Assembly (NCBI GenBank): GCA_002729235.1
Contig: PBTY01000098.1
Span: 1 to 64,000, forward strand
Direction of reading: 5' to 3'
Length of the DNA: 64,000 bases
Origin: Rickettsiales bacterium
GTDB taxonomy: Bacteria; Bacteroidota; Bacteroidia; Cytophagales; Cyclobacteriaceae
Below are positions 56,145 through 64,000 of this stretch, piece by piece. The notes beneath the pieces are model-generated. The model was not told the DNA's origin. It saw only the letters and a program-made list of their open reading frames with translations, and made no database searches. Within the stretch, counting starts at the first letter, position 1. The number at the start of each line of letters is the position of its first letter. A program made the translations under genes and the position numbers.

Positions 56145-56522
56145 CTATGCTAATGCTTTTTGTACATCACCACTAATTGATTTAATAACCTTTCTGGTGA
56201 TTCCAATATTGGTGGATTTATCAGAAGCCATGTAAATAATAAACTTTTCATTATCAGTTGGCTGTATTAGGTGTATTTGCGAGGATAACTCGATGAGCAT
56301 TAGCTCGATTTTCTCCTTTTGCATACCCATTGCATTTTTTGCTCTGATTTTCGCTTTAATTACTTCTGCATTGTAGGCACTTGCAGCGTCCAGATCAAAC
56401 TTTTCGTCGACTATCACGGATCCATGTGATAGTCCTGTTTCAACTTCTACGGCTGAAATGGCTTTTAAACCAGAAATTTCTGTTTTGGCTGTTTTGAAGA
56501 TTTCTTCAATTGATTTTGACAT
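56145..56522 (-). CDS. Roadblock/LC7-like protein, copy 1
   Basis: A 125-residue alpha/beta protein without signal or membrane segment. It begins with a helix, then GLKAISAVEVETGLSHGSVI and LIELSSQIHLIQPTDNEKFI strands, fitting a Roadblock/LC7 (longin-like) fold. It is about 80 percent identical by eye to the product at 58229, so the two are recent paralogues. Roadblock proteins bind small GTPases or scaffold complexes. Between it and the next gene upstream (56523-56821) I see no gene or clear promoter. Confidence 0.72.
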   Translation of the reverse strand: MSKSIEEIFKTAKTEISGLKAISAVEVETGLSHGSVIVDEKFDLDAASAYNAEVIKAKIRAKNAMGMQKEKIELMLIELSSQIHLIQPTDNEKFIIYMASDKSTNIGITRKVIKSISGDVQKALA

Positions 56523-56821
56523 TAGTATTTAAAATAAAATATGTACCAACATCTAGAGGTACGGTGAATATTTGGCTGGTAAGTAATTCACTGACTTTCT
56601 TGACTATCGCTATTCAAGACACTTACATTGATCCTAACTTGGACTGATGAGTCTCTCGAAAGCTGATATGCAAATCAGGAAATAAAAGTGAATCCTATTT
56701 ACCGGAGTGAATATAGATTAGCACACAAATACATGTCAGAATCTTCGATAATTGGATGGTTATCTTAGATGTTTGGGAAGATTCCACTTTTTCTGGAAGT
56801 ATCCTATACTTATTTGGCTGG

Positions 56822-57898
56822 TTATAGTGTTAAGACCAGCATGGTTTGATCGTCCAAAGCTTCGGTACTACCACTGAAATACTGGAACTTTTCATTGAAA
56901 TCTTTGATGGAAGCGCCATGAGGTAAGTCTCTCACCATGTTCATGAGACCTTTGGTTCCAAGCTTTCTTTCATTGGCATTATCGAATTGGTCAGTAATGC
57001 CATCGCTGTAAATGAAAATCTGGTCACCCGTTTTTGCTTCCACCGCATGGAGCTGAACCTCTCCTTTGATCAACAGACGCTTACTGGTGCGGTAATTGGT
57101 GCATTCACCGTCCTGAGATTTGTAAATCATATTGATTCCTGATCCTGAATACATCAATTCGTTGTTTCTTTTATCCAGGTAAATGAAACCAAGCTCTGCA
57201 TCGAAAACACTTAACTCTTCATGCTCCATGAGCTCATGCATTTGCTTATGAAAATCAGTAAGGGCATCAGCAAGGTTGGTTGGCGGTAACTTAAAGTAGT
57301 GCTTTAGTAGTGTCATCACTGACATTCCAATTAAAGCTCCTTGCATACCGTGACCAGTACAGTCTCCTACGACCACTAGGTTTTTATATTGATAATCTCT
57401 GGTCCAGTAGAAATCTCCTCCTGGTGCTTCGAAAGGTTTGAAGAAGATTTCAGCATTGTCATAAGCGATTTGGAATTGTGAAATCGGTTGACCTAGTGAA
57501 TCATGAATCCTGGTGCTATCGTCAATTTCTATGAAGCTGTCATCAACTTCTACTGCTACTTCTGTGGATGCTGTTGGTTTAAGGGGTTGGGTGTTGTTTG
57601 TTAAATCTGGACTTGTGGGTACATATTCTCCTTCCAGGCCTGACTTTACTCGATTGACAAGTTTGGCGTAATCCCGTACTTGCCCTTCGATAAATCGTAT
57701 TTTGCCATTTTCTTCATTTAGGAAAATGAAGGATTCATCATCAAATTCGATCGTCATCGAACCAATGTTTTCTGTCTTCATTTTCTGACAGTATTTCAAC
57801 ATGAGAGGGTCACTTGCTCTACATGATTTGTTGACTTCTAAATGAACCTCGTTGTTTTCAAGTTCATAATGTCCTAATAAACTTACAGATGCTTGCAT
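56822..57898 (-). CDS. SpoIIE/PPM-type serine phosphatase
   Basis: A 358-residue cytoplasmic protein. Residues 1-95 form an unrecognised domain; the PPM phosphatase domain spans about 150-358. Metal-binding aspartates are visible in GGDFYW, VVGDCTGHGMQGAL and IYSDGITDQFD, so it should be active. Such enzymes dephosphorylate anti-sigma-antagonist or partner-switch proteins. No STAS or anti-sigma kinase gene is adjacent; instead Roadblock-like genes flank it, 12 bases upstream and 299 bases downstream. Confidence 0.88.
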   Translation of the reverse strand: MQASVSLLGHYELENNEVHLEVNKSCRASDPLMLKYCQKMKTENIGSMTIEFDDESFIFLNEENGKIRFIEGQVRDYAKLVNRVKSGLEGEYVPTSPDLTNNTQPLKPTASTEVAVEVDDSFIEIDDSTRIHDSLGQPISQFQIAYDNAEIFFKPFEAPGGDFYWTRDYQYKNLVVVGDCTGHGMQGALIGMSVMTLLKHYFKLPPTNLADALTDFHKQMHELMEHEELSVFDAELGFIYLDKRNNELMYSGSGINMIYKSQDGECTNYRTSKRLLIKGEVQLHAVEAKTGDQIFIYSDGITDQFDNANERKLGTKGLMNMVRDLPHGASIKDFNEKFQYFSGSTEALDDQTMLVLTL

Positions 57899-57910
57899 GG
57901 CGTTTTCTTT

Positions 57911-58222
57911 TTAGATATTCGAGGTAATGGCGTTTGATCGAATTGATTGTGAAATTTTTCCAGCGACGCTCTTTAATATGCCGACATTATAACTTTTCTC
58001 ATTGGCGGTGATCCTCAAGATCAAATGAGGGGTTATCTTTTTGTATATGTAAAGCGTGGGGTTCTTCTGGATATATATTGCTGAAGACCCTTCTAATAGA
58101 GGTAATTCCGAAAGCAGATGATCAGACCGTATGTCATCACCTTCCAGCAAATCAATACGTCCATCAGGGACGTACTGATCCTGGAAGTTACTTAACTGTT
58201 CTGCAAATCGTTCTTTTAGCAT
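57911..58222 (-). CDS. Small protein of the Roadblock/phosphatase cluster
   Basis: A 103-residue soluble protein. The first 35 residues are acidic; the second half (LYIYKKITPHLILRITANEK, SYNVGILKSVAGKISQSI) resembles the C-terminal part of the flanking Roadblock proteins (x-NxGI-x-K-x-x-x-K-IS), so it may be a diverged relative. It lies 6 bases after the Roadblock copy 2 gene and 12 bases before the phosphatase gene, clearly one operon. Function unknown. Confidence 0.65.
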   Translation of the reverse strand: MLKERFAEQLSNFQDQYVPDGRIDLLEGDDIRSDHLLSELPLLEGSSAIYIQKNPTLYIYKKITPHLILRITANEKSYNVGILKSVAGKISQSIRSNAITSNI

Positions 58223-58228
58223 GACTTA

Positions 58229-58606
58229 TTAGCTAAGTGCAGATTGAACTTCTCCACTAATAGATTTCATTACCTTTCGTACGATACCTACATTGGATGA
58301 CTTGTCCGCAGCCATATAAATAATGTATTTCTCGTCATCGGTAGGTTGGATGAGGTGTATTTGAGAAGATAACTCGATGATCATCAAATCAATTTTCTCC
58401 TTCTGCATTCCCATTGCGTTTTTTGCTTTGATCTTTGCCTTGATTACCTCAGCATTGTACGCGCTAGCCGCGTCCAGATCAAATTTTTCATCTACAATAA
58501 GTGAGCCGTGTGACAGACCGGATTCTACTTCGACTGCAGAGATTGCTTTAAGTCCGGAAATTTCTTTTTTTGCATGCTCGAAAGCTTTTTCAACTTTGCC
58601 TGACAT
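58229..58606 (-). CDS. Roadblock/LC7-like protein, copy 2
   Basis: A 125-residue paralogue of the 56145 product, sharing SGLKAISAVEVE and LDAASAYNAEVIKAK and differing mostly near the N-terminus and by conservative changes. It opens the operon that runs into the 103-residue gene and the SpoIIE phosphatase gene. No MglA-type GTPase, the usual Roadblock partner in gliding and polarity systems, is seen in the window. Confidence 0.72.
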   Translation of the reverse strand: MSGKVEKAFEHAKKEISGLKAISAVEVESGLSHGSLIVDEKFDLDAASAYNAEVIKAKIKAKNAMGMQKEKIDLMIIELSSQIHLIQPTDDEKYIIYMAADKSSNVGIVRKVMKSISGEVQSALS

Positions 58607-58841
58607 AATGATAATTGTTAGTAGTGATTAATAAAACCTTGCCAATCGGAGCTTCCGATGGTCAATCATTTGTCAAACTGTCTAAATCGATGGTGATATG
58701 AAAGTACGAGATTTCTCAGATAAAGTATGGGTGTGTTTCGATGAAAAAACCTTTTTTATTGCTGAAAAAACCACATTTACCGAACTTGCCTAGAAGTGTA
58801 AAACTATCACCTAGGTATATTACTTAAGCTAAAAGATTAAA

Positions 58842-60062
58842 ATGAACAACATTTCTATAATTGGTCCTTTCAAGCAAATTCTTCCGTTATCGGACTTACC
58901 CATCAAAGGACCTATCAATGACTCAGAGTTGGTCATCCATGAGGATGCATGGATTGCTATAGACAATGACAAGATAGTTGATATTGGTGTAAACCTAAAT
59001 CAAAAGTATCCTGAATCTCCAGTTTTAGAGCTAACGGAAGAATTTGTTCTAACTCCTGGTCTGGTTGACTGCCACACTCACATGGTTTGGGGAGGAAATC
59101 GGTCCCGAGACTATACCATGCGCATGTCTGGAAAGAGCTACCAGGAGATACTTGCAGCTGGAGGAGGAATATTTGATTCAGTGAATAAAACACAGCTTGC
59201 CACTTCTGATCAATTAGCTCGAGGTTTAGAAAGGAGAGTCAGGAAGCAATTGGCAGATGGTATTACAACAATGGAGATAAAGTCAGGCTACGGATTATTA
59301 CCGGAGCACGAATTAAGAATCCTCAAGGTAATTAAGGAAGTCTCACAAAACCTTGCTGTTGATCTGGTCCCAACATGCCTGGCAACTCATGTATGCCCAA
59401 AGGAATATGAGACTAAAGAGTTTACTGAGCTGGTGCTCCATGAACTTCTTCCAGAGATTAAGAAACAAGACCTATCAAATAGGGTGGATATTTTTGTAGA
59501 GGACAATGCCTTTCCCGTTGATCTTGCTGAATCGTATCTTTCAGATGCGAAAAAACTAGGCTTTGATATTACGATACATGCTGACCAATTCACAACAGGA
59601 GGAAGTGAACTTGCAGTAAAGCTAGGAGCTCTTAGCGCGGATCACCTTGAAGCCTCAACCGAAAGGGAAATTGACATGTTGGCTCAATCTGATGTGGTGT
59701 CTGTGGCACTTCCTGGTGCATCTTTAGGGTTGGGAATGCAGTTTACTCCTGCGAGGAAATTACTTGATGCTGGTGCAAGTCTTGCTATATCTACCGATTG
59801 GAATCCCGGATCAGCTCCAATGGGCGATCTCTTGGTGCAGGCTTCATTGCTGGGGATTTACGAGAAACTATCTAGCGCAGAGCTTTTGGCTGGTATCACA
59901 TTCAGGGCGGCTAAAGCATTGGGCCTTTCAGATCGAGGTAGACTGAGCGTAGGCTTTCAGGCAGATATGATTGCTTTTCCTGTAAAGGATTATCGAGATG
60001 TCTTTTACAATCAAGGAAGAGTGAAACCTTCTATGGTTTGGAAGAAAGGAATCTTGCAGTAG
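58842..60062 (+). CDS. hutI: Imidazolonepropionase
   Basis: A 406-residue amidohydrolase of histidine breakdown that opens the imidazolone ring to N-formimino-glutamate. Metal ligands are visible in LVDCHTHMVWGGNR and ITIHADQFTTGG, and the catalytic Asp/His region in LAISTDWNPGSAPMGD. KSGYGLLPEHELR is the family's substrate loop. hutU, hutH and hutG are not adjacent. Confidence 0.96.
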   Translation: MNNISIIGPFKQILPLSDLPIKGPINDSELVIHEDAWIAIDNDKIVDIGVNLNQKYPESPVLELTEEFVLTPGLVDCHTHMVWGGNRSRDYTMRMSGKSYQEILAAGGGIFDSVNKTQLATSDQLARGLERRVRKQLADGITTMEIKSGYGLLPEHELRILKVIKEVSQNLAVDLVPTCLATHVCPKEYETKEFTELVLHELLPEIKKQDLSNRVDIFVEDNAFPVDLAESYLSDAKKLGFDITIHADQFTTGGSELAVKLGALSADHLEASTEREIDMLAQSDVVSVALPGASLGLGMQFTPARKLLDAGASLAISTDWNPGSAPMGDLLVQASLLGIYEKLSSAELLAGITFRAAKALGLSDRGRLSVGFQADMIAFPVKDYRDVFYNQGRVKPSMVWKKGILQ

Positions 60063-60063
60063 A

Positions 60064-60717
60064 CTAAATTAACTCAGGTGAGACGTCTTCTGCCATTTGA
60101 AAGCTGATTACGACAGGCTTTCCTGCGATTTTTTCAAGCATGGGATCCAAAATTCGATGGGCATTTTCTCGTGTTTGCTCAAGTATACCTAGTTCTAAAG
60201 CGGATTGCTTTATCTGTGATTCTGCCAGACGATAGATTTCTTCCATAAACTCCTGGCGCTTCTTTTTATCCAGGCTGGTCACCTCCAGGTCATAAAACCT
60301 AGAGTTGGCCAGGTCTATTTTATAATAACATAGTTCTGGCTGAGGTATGGTAATAAACAGAGTGTCTCTTGTGATATCGATATCTGCCTTGGAGATATTG
60401 GCCAAATCAATACACCCCGCAGCACTTCCCTGTGAGATCAACAATGCTCTCGCATCTGGTGCTAATTTGAACTTACGACTGAAGAGCTCCACATAGTCAG
60501 CGTTTTTATTGAGTTCTGTTACTTCTTGAAAATGATATTGGGCAAGTTCTAGTTTACCAATTGCTTCTACCTGTGTGAGAATGTTATTTTGATAGACATC
60601 TTTGGATCCTTCTTTTATTCCGAAATCGATTTTTTCTTCTATCAACAGCCATGATAGAATTGCTACCAGAAGTATCCATGGTATTGATTTGAAGATTATT
60701 TTCAGCAGTCCAATCAT
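60064..60717 (-). CDS. DUF4230 membrane-anchored protein
   Basis: A 217-residue protein with one N-terminal membrane helix (IPWILLVAILSWLLI) and a periplasmic alpha/beta domain with the DUF4230 pattern (LTQVEAIGKLELAQYHFQEV). The family is widespread and uncharacterised. It is convergent with hutI, one base apart, and divergent from the symporter gene. No partner is obvious. Confidence 0.82.
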   Translation of the reverse strand: MIGLLKIIFKSIPWILLVAILSWLLIEEKIDFGIKEGSKDVYQNNILTQVEAIGKLELAQYHFQEVTELNKNADYVELFSRKFKLAPDARALLISQGSAAGCIDLANISKADIDITRDTLFITIPQPELCYYKIDLANSRFYDLEVTSLDKKKRQEFMEEIYRLAESQIKQSALELGILEQTRENAHRILDPMLEKIAGKPVVISFQMAEDVSPELI

Positions 60718-60820
60718 GAGATTAAGTTAGAGAACTTAAAGAGGAAATCCATAAAGGCAATACTTTGTTCAGAATCATTACTTTTGTCGGATTGATAATA
60801 CCCCACACGAGATATATTTT

Positions 60821-62545
60821 ATGCTAGAAGTAAACGAGTTTCTTAAATTAATTGACAGCTATATTGGGAGTGCCTGGTGGTTTCCCTATGCGCTCTTAGG
60901 TACAGGTCTATTCTTTACCATCTATTTGAAGTTTCCGCAAATTCGATTTTTCAAACATGCGATTCGTATCGTTTCTGGAAAATATGATAAATCTGATTTG
61001 CCAGGTGATACTTCACACTTCCAGGCTTTGGCAACGGCGCTTTCAGGTACAGTAGGTACTGGAAATATTGCCGGAGTTGCATTTGCTGTTCATTTGGGAG
61101 GACCTGCAGCTTTGTTTTGGATGCTGGTTACTGCAGCTGTTGGTATGTGTACCAAATTTGTGGAGGTATCTTTATCTCATAAGTATAGAACCAAATTAGA
61201 GGATGGTACAATGGCCGGTGGGCCAATGTACTATATGAAAAATGCTGAATTCAAATTAAATGGTAAGAAAGTAAACCTTAAGTGGTTAGCAGTAATCTTT
61301 GCTTTTGCCACGGTTTTGTCATCATTTGGTACAGGTAGCTTACCACAGATCAATAGTATTTCCAGCACACTTCTTTCTACATTCGGAATTGATCAGATCG
61401 TGACTGGGGCTGTTTTGGCGGTCTTACTAGGATTGGTAATTATTGGAGGAATTCAACGAATTGCAGCCGTAACATCTAAGTTGGTGCCTGGTATGGCTAT
61501 CATTTACTTCATAGGTGCTTTCGCTGTTATCCTTGCTAACATTGGCAATATTGTACCTTCTTTCATGGCTATTTTCGGTGATATCTTCACAGGCTCAGCA
61601 GCTACAGGTGGTTTCATTGGAGCTAATCTTGCATTTGCATTTAACAAGGGTGTAGGAAGAGGGTTGTTTTCTAATGAGGCAGGTCAGGGGTCTGCACCTA
61701 TTGCTCACGCTTCTGCCAAAGCGAATGAGCCATTGTCGGAAGGTATGGTTGCTATATTGGAGCCTTTTATCGATACGATCATTATCTGTACAGTAACGGG
61801 ACTTGTGCTATTGTCATCTGGTGCCTGGTCGGAAAAACACGTAAACCAATTTGATTACACTGAAATCGAAATCTTAAGCGAGAGCCTTAAGGAATCAAAT
61901 CCAGATAACGCTGAAGCCATTTACAAGCACTTAAATGGTGTGGAGAGCTTGCCAGAGTTCACTGGATCACTAGTAGTGGTTAATGGTGAGATCCAAAACA
62001 GTGACATTACCTTGCTGCACTCTAGAAGTTTTGCTGACAATGTTCTTGTTTACAAAAATGACGGAATTTTGGATGAAGAGCTCTTTAGTGGAACAGTCGC
62101 TATTGAAGAGGGATCTATCATTGATGATCAGCCATTGAAGTTTATTGGGGAATCATTGGTACACAGTGCTCCTTTGACTGCCATTGCATTCAATAGAGGA
62201 TTCTTTGGAGACTATGGTCAGTACATCGTATCGATTGGGCTACTATTGTTTGCCTTCAGTACAGCCATCAGTTGGTCTTATTATGGGGATAGAGCGATGA
62301 CCTTCTTATTCGGGACCAAGTCTGTGATTTATTACCGAATAGTTTATGTAATAGCATTCTTCTTTGCTTCATTCCAGGATACTACGATTATCTGGACATT
62401 ATCGGGTATAACCATTGCTTTGATGACGCTTCCAAACCTTGTGGGTATCATTTGGCTAAGAAAAGATATGAAAAATACGATTTCGGAATATGGAGACTTC
62501 TTTGAGGAGAATTTTCCAGGCATGAAACATCCGAAATTCAAGTAA
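60821..62545 (+). CDS. Alanine/glycine:cation symporter (AGCS family) with extra loop domain
   Basis: A 574-residue sodium or proton symporter with about ten to eleven membrane segments. Signatures are [32 protein letters not shown] and [15 protein letters not shown], all typical of AGCS. A hydrophilic stretch of about 100 residues (about 345-445; [20 protein letters not shown] and onward) is inserted between [11 protein letters not shown] and [19 protein letters not shown], where the family normally has a short loop. The transported amino acid is probably alanine or glycine. Confidence 0.92.
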   Translation: MLEVNEFLKLIDSYIGSAWWFPYALLGTGLFFTIYLKFPQIRFFKHAIRIVSGKYDKSDLPGDTSHFQALATALSGTVGTGNIAGVAFAVHLGGPAALFWMLVTAAVGMCTKFVEVSLSHKYRTKLEDGTMAGGPMYYMKNAEFKLNGKKVNLKWLAVIFAFATVLSSFGTGSLPQINSISSTLLSTFGIDQIVTGAVLAVLLGLVIIGGIQRIAAVTSKLVPGMAIIYFIGAFAVILANIGNIVPSFMAIFGDIFTGSAATGGFIGANLAFAFNKGVGRGLFSNEAGQGSAPIAHASAKANEPLSEGMVAILEPFIDTIIICTVTGLVLLSSGAWSEKHVNQFDYTEIEILSESLKESNPDNAEAIYKHLNGVESLPEFTGSLVVVNGEIQNSDITLLHSRSFADNVLVYKNDGILDEELFSGTVAIEEGSIIDDQPLKFIGESLVHSAPLTAIAFNRGFFGDYGQYIVSIGLLLFAFSTAISWSYYGDRAMTFLFGTKSVIYYRIVYVIAFFFASFQDTTIIWTLSGITIALMTLPNLVGIIWLRKDMKNTISEYGDFFEENFPGMKHPKFK

Positions 62546-62564
62546 CAATAAGAAAATGTAAAAG

Positions 62565-62595
62565 AGACCCTGGCAAGTTTGTCAGGGTTTTTTTA
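62565..62595 (+). terminator. Terminator after the symporter gene
   Basis: ACCCTGGCAA and TTGTCAGGGT form a 9-10-bp stem around a tiny loop, followed by seven T. Confidence 0.92.
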
Positions 62596-62689
62596 TGCCA
62601 TTCAACTTAAATACTGTCCGATAGCAGAATATTGGCATGATTCTCTAAACGAACTTGTTAGATTCGCTGGTTAAACCAAACTAATTCAA

Positions 62690-64000
62690 ATGAAGCGAAG
62701 TATTATTTATCTACTCTTTGTAGGGGCGTTGTATACTGCTCACTCACAAAAGGCTATCAAAACAATTGAGGCAGAGGTAGACAAAGAAGAACTTAGAAGT
62801 CACTTATATTTCATTGCATCAGATGCGCTAAGAGGCAGAAATACAGGAACCATAGAAAATGAAATAGCTGCTCAATACATAGCCTCTCGTTTTCAATCTT
62901 ATGGTGTGCAGATGGCTCCAGGAATGAGCTCCTATTTTCAACCCGTTCCTTTAATGAAGTCCATCAGTCCTCGAAATGCCGAACTTAAAATTTCAGACAA
63001 GTCATTCGAAATTGACAAGGACATGGTGTTTTATACTGCTAAGAATGGAACATTTACTGGAGAAGTGATCTATGTAGGATATGGATTAGAGGATGACCTG
63101 AAAGGACTTGATTTATCTGGTAAAATTGTAGTGGCTAAAACGGGTAATGGCAACCCGAACGAACGTTTGACGCCATATACTATTCAGAAAAAAGCGGCTG
63201 TTGAAAAAGCTGGTGCTGTAGCACTGGTCGAATTGTTCAAACCAGGCCGATACCCATGGAAACTTATTCAATACTACTTCTCTGGTGAGAAATACGGGCT
63301 ATACGAAGGTGATGAAAATGACAAGGCTGAGCCAGGGTTTCCATCGGCATGGCTTTTGGATCAGGAAGGCGAGTTGTTGTCTTATTTTGAATCTCTTGAA
63401 GCTGGAACCACGGCTACTTTGAGTGTTTCTGGACAGGGAAATAAAATCGTCAAAGTGCCGAATGTGATTGGCTATATAGAAGGTACGGATCCGAAACTAA
63501 AAGAAGAAGTGATCATGATTTCAGCGCATCTAGATCATGTCGGTGTGAGTAAGGTAGATGGAGATTCTATCTGGAATGGTGCTAGAGATAATGGAATTGG
63601 AGTTGCTAACATGCTCACTGCAGCGGAATACTTAGCTAAAAATCCTCCCAAGAGATCAGTTGCATTCCTGGCTTGTAATGCTGAGGAAAAAGGCTTGCTT
63701 GGAAGTCGCTGGTATGCTGAGCATCCAGTTATTCCTTTGGAAAAAACTGTTTATGATCTTAATACAGACACTGGAGGTTATAATGACGTGACTAAAGTGA
63801 CTGTGGTTGGGTTTAATCGTACATCGGTAACTAGTTTGTTCACCAAGGCAGCTTCTGCATTTGGTTTGGAAGCGATAGATGATCCACTTCCTGAGGAGAA
63901 CTATTATGACCGATCAGACAATGTCAGCTTTGCTTCCAAAGGTGTGCCAGCAGTGTCATTTGATCCTGGATATACCGAGATGAACGAAGAAATTACCAAG
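62690..64000 (+). CDS. M28-family zinc aminopeptidase with PA domain, truncated by window end
   Basis: 437 codons are visible and the frame is open at the window edge. A signal peptide (SIIYLLFVGALYTAHSQ) precedes a helical start (FIASDALRGRNTGT), a PA domain (about 95-245) and the M28 domain. Zinc ligands visible are His in ISAHLDHVG, Asp in ARDNGIGVAN, Glu in LACNAEEKGLLGS and Asp in NTDTGGY; the last histidine lies beyond the end. It should trim N-terminal residues from peptides outside the cytoplasm. Confidence 0.93.
   Translation, partial: MKRSIIYLLFVGALYTAHSQKAIKTIEAEVDKEELRSHLYFIASDALRGRNTGTIENEIAAQYIASRFQSYGVQMAPGMSSYFQPVPLMKSISPRNAELKISDKSFEIDKDMVFYTAKNGTFTGEVIYVGYGLEDDLKGLDLSGKIVVAKTGNGNPNERLTPYTIQKKAAVEKAGAVALVELFKPGRYPWKLIQYYFSGEKYGLYEGDENDKAEPGFPSAWLLDQEGELLSYFESLEAGTTATLSVSGQGNKIVKVPNVIGYIEGTDPKLKEEVIMISAHLDHVGVSKVDGDSIWNGARDNGIGVANMLTAAEYLAKNPPKRSVAFLACNAEEKGLLGSRWYAEHPVIPLEKTVYDLNTDTGGYNDVTKVTVVGFNRTSVTSLFTKAASAFGLEAIDDPLPEENYYDRSDNVSFASKGVPAVSFDPGYTEMNEEITK

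Overview
The window reads as a chromosomal stretch of a pigmented, probably marine, member of the Bacteroidota, most likely order Cytophagales. The assignment is an inference from several signs: promoters of the Bacteroidota type (TTTG, about 19 bases, TAnnTTTG) before rplU, metY and sucD; a type IX secretion C-terminal sorting domain together with SprB-like and cadherin repeats; HisKA_2 sensor kinases with periplasmic TPRs and a LytTR response regulator; MetY/MetX methionine synthesis under a Bacteroidota-style S-box riboswitch; a MerR/ECF-sigma carotenoid operon; and families largely confined to this phylum (DUF4286, DUF4230, DUF4348). I see no phage, insertion sequence, CRISPR array, tRNA or rRNA.

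Layout. 1-1.5 kb: ribosomal proteins L21 and L27, then a solitary NUMOD4/HNH nuclease. 1.7-8.6 kb: a carotenoid locus on the minus strand. An ECF sigma factor, CrtI, CrtB, a CrtYcd-type lycopene cyclase, IspH and CrtZ lie head to tail behind a 423-base palindrome-rich control region. Upstream of that are a CarH/LitR-like MerR regulator that keeps B12-binding residues and a CruF-like hydratase. 8.7-17.5 kb: DUF4286 and GNAT proteins, a 7TMR-DISM hybrid histidine kinase, an S9 peptidase lipoprotein, SerS, and Rho with a long charged insertion. 17.6-23.9 kb: a DUF4956/HlyD/TolC-like operon, RfbD, an alanine/saccharopine dehydrogenase-like enzyme, a membrane methyltransferase, and two tandem paralogous ~50-residue membrane proteins.

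23.9-27.9 kb: YtxH protein, then the metY-metX-hom operon. Its 5' leader carries an SAM-I riboswitch, followed only 8 bases later by a 39-codon ORF ending in Cys-Cys-Met-Cys-Cys-Met-Ser. I consider this the most interesting signal in the window: a possible two-input (SAM plus Cys/Met translation) leader. 28-36.7 kb: a signalling island in which two paralogous TPR-HisKA_2 kinases flank a CHAT-domain protease and its co-translated membrane TPR partner; a LytTR regulator closes it. 37-46.4 kb: secreted and surface proteins (lipoprotein, WG-repeat protein, beta-helix-like protein, a 1469-residue type IX adhesin with a decayed M43 protease domain) and an S41 protease.

46.6-54.8 kb: SucD, an alpha/beta hydrolase, KdsC-like phosphatase, DAHP synthase, threonine aldolase, DUF4348 lipoprotein, EamA transporter, a methyltransferase, and a small gene with a LacI-type palindrome on its promoter. 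Two copies of a multi-hairpin interspersed repeat lie at 46.5 and 54.7 kb. 54.8-64 kb: RarA, a Roadblock/SpoIIE-phosphatase cluster, HutI, DUF4230, an AGCS symporter with a large extra loop, and an M28 peptidase cut by the window end.
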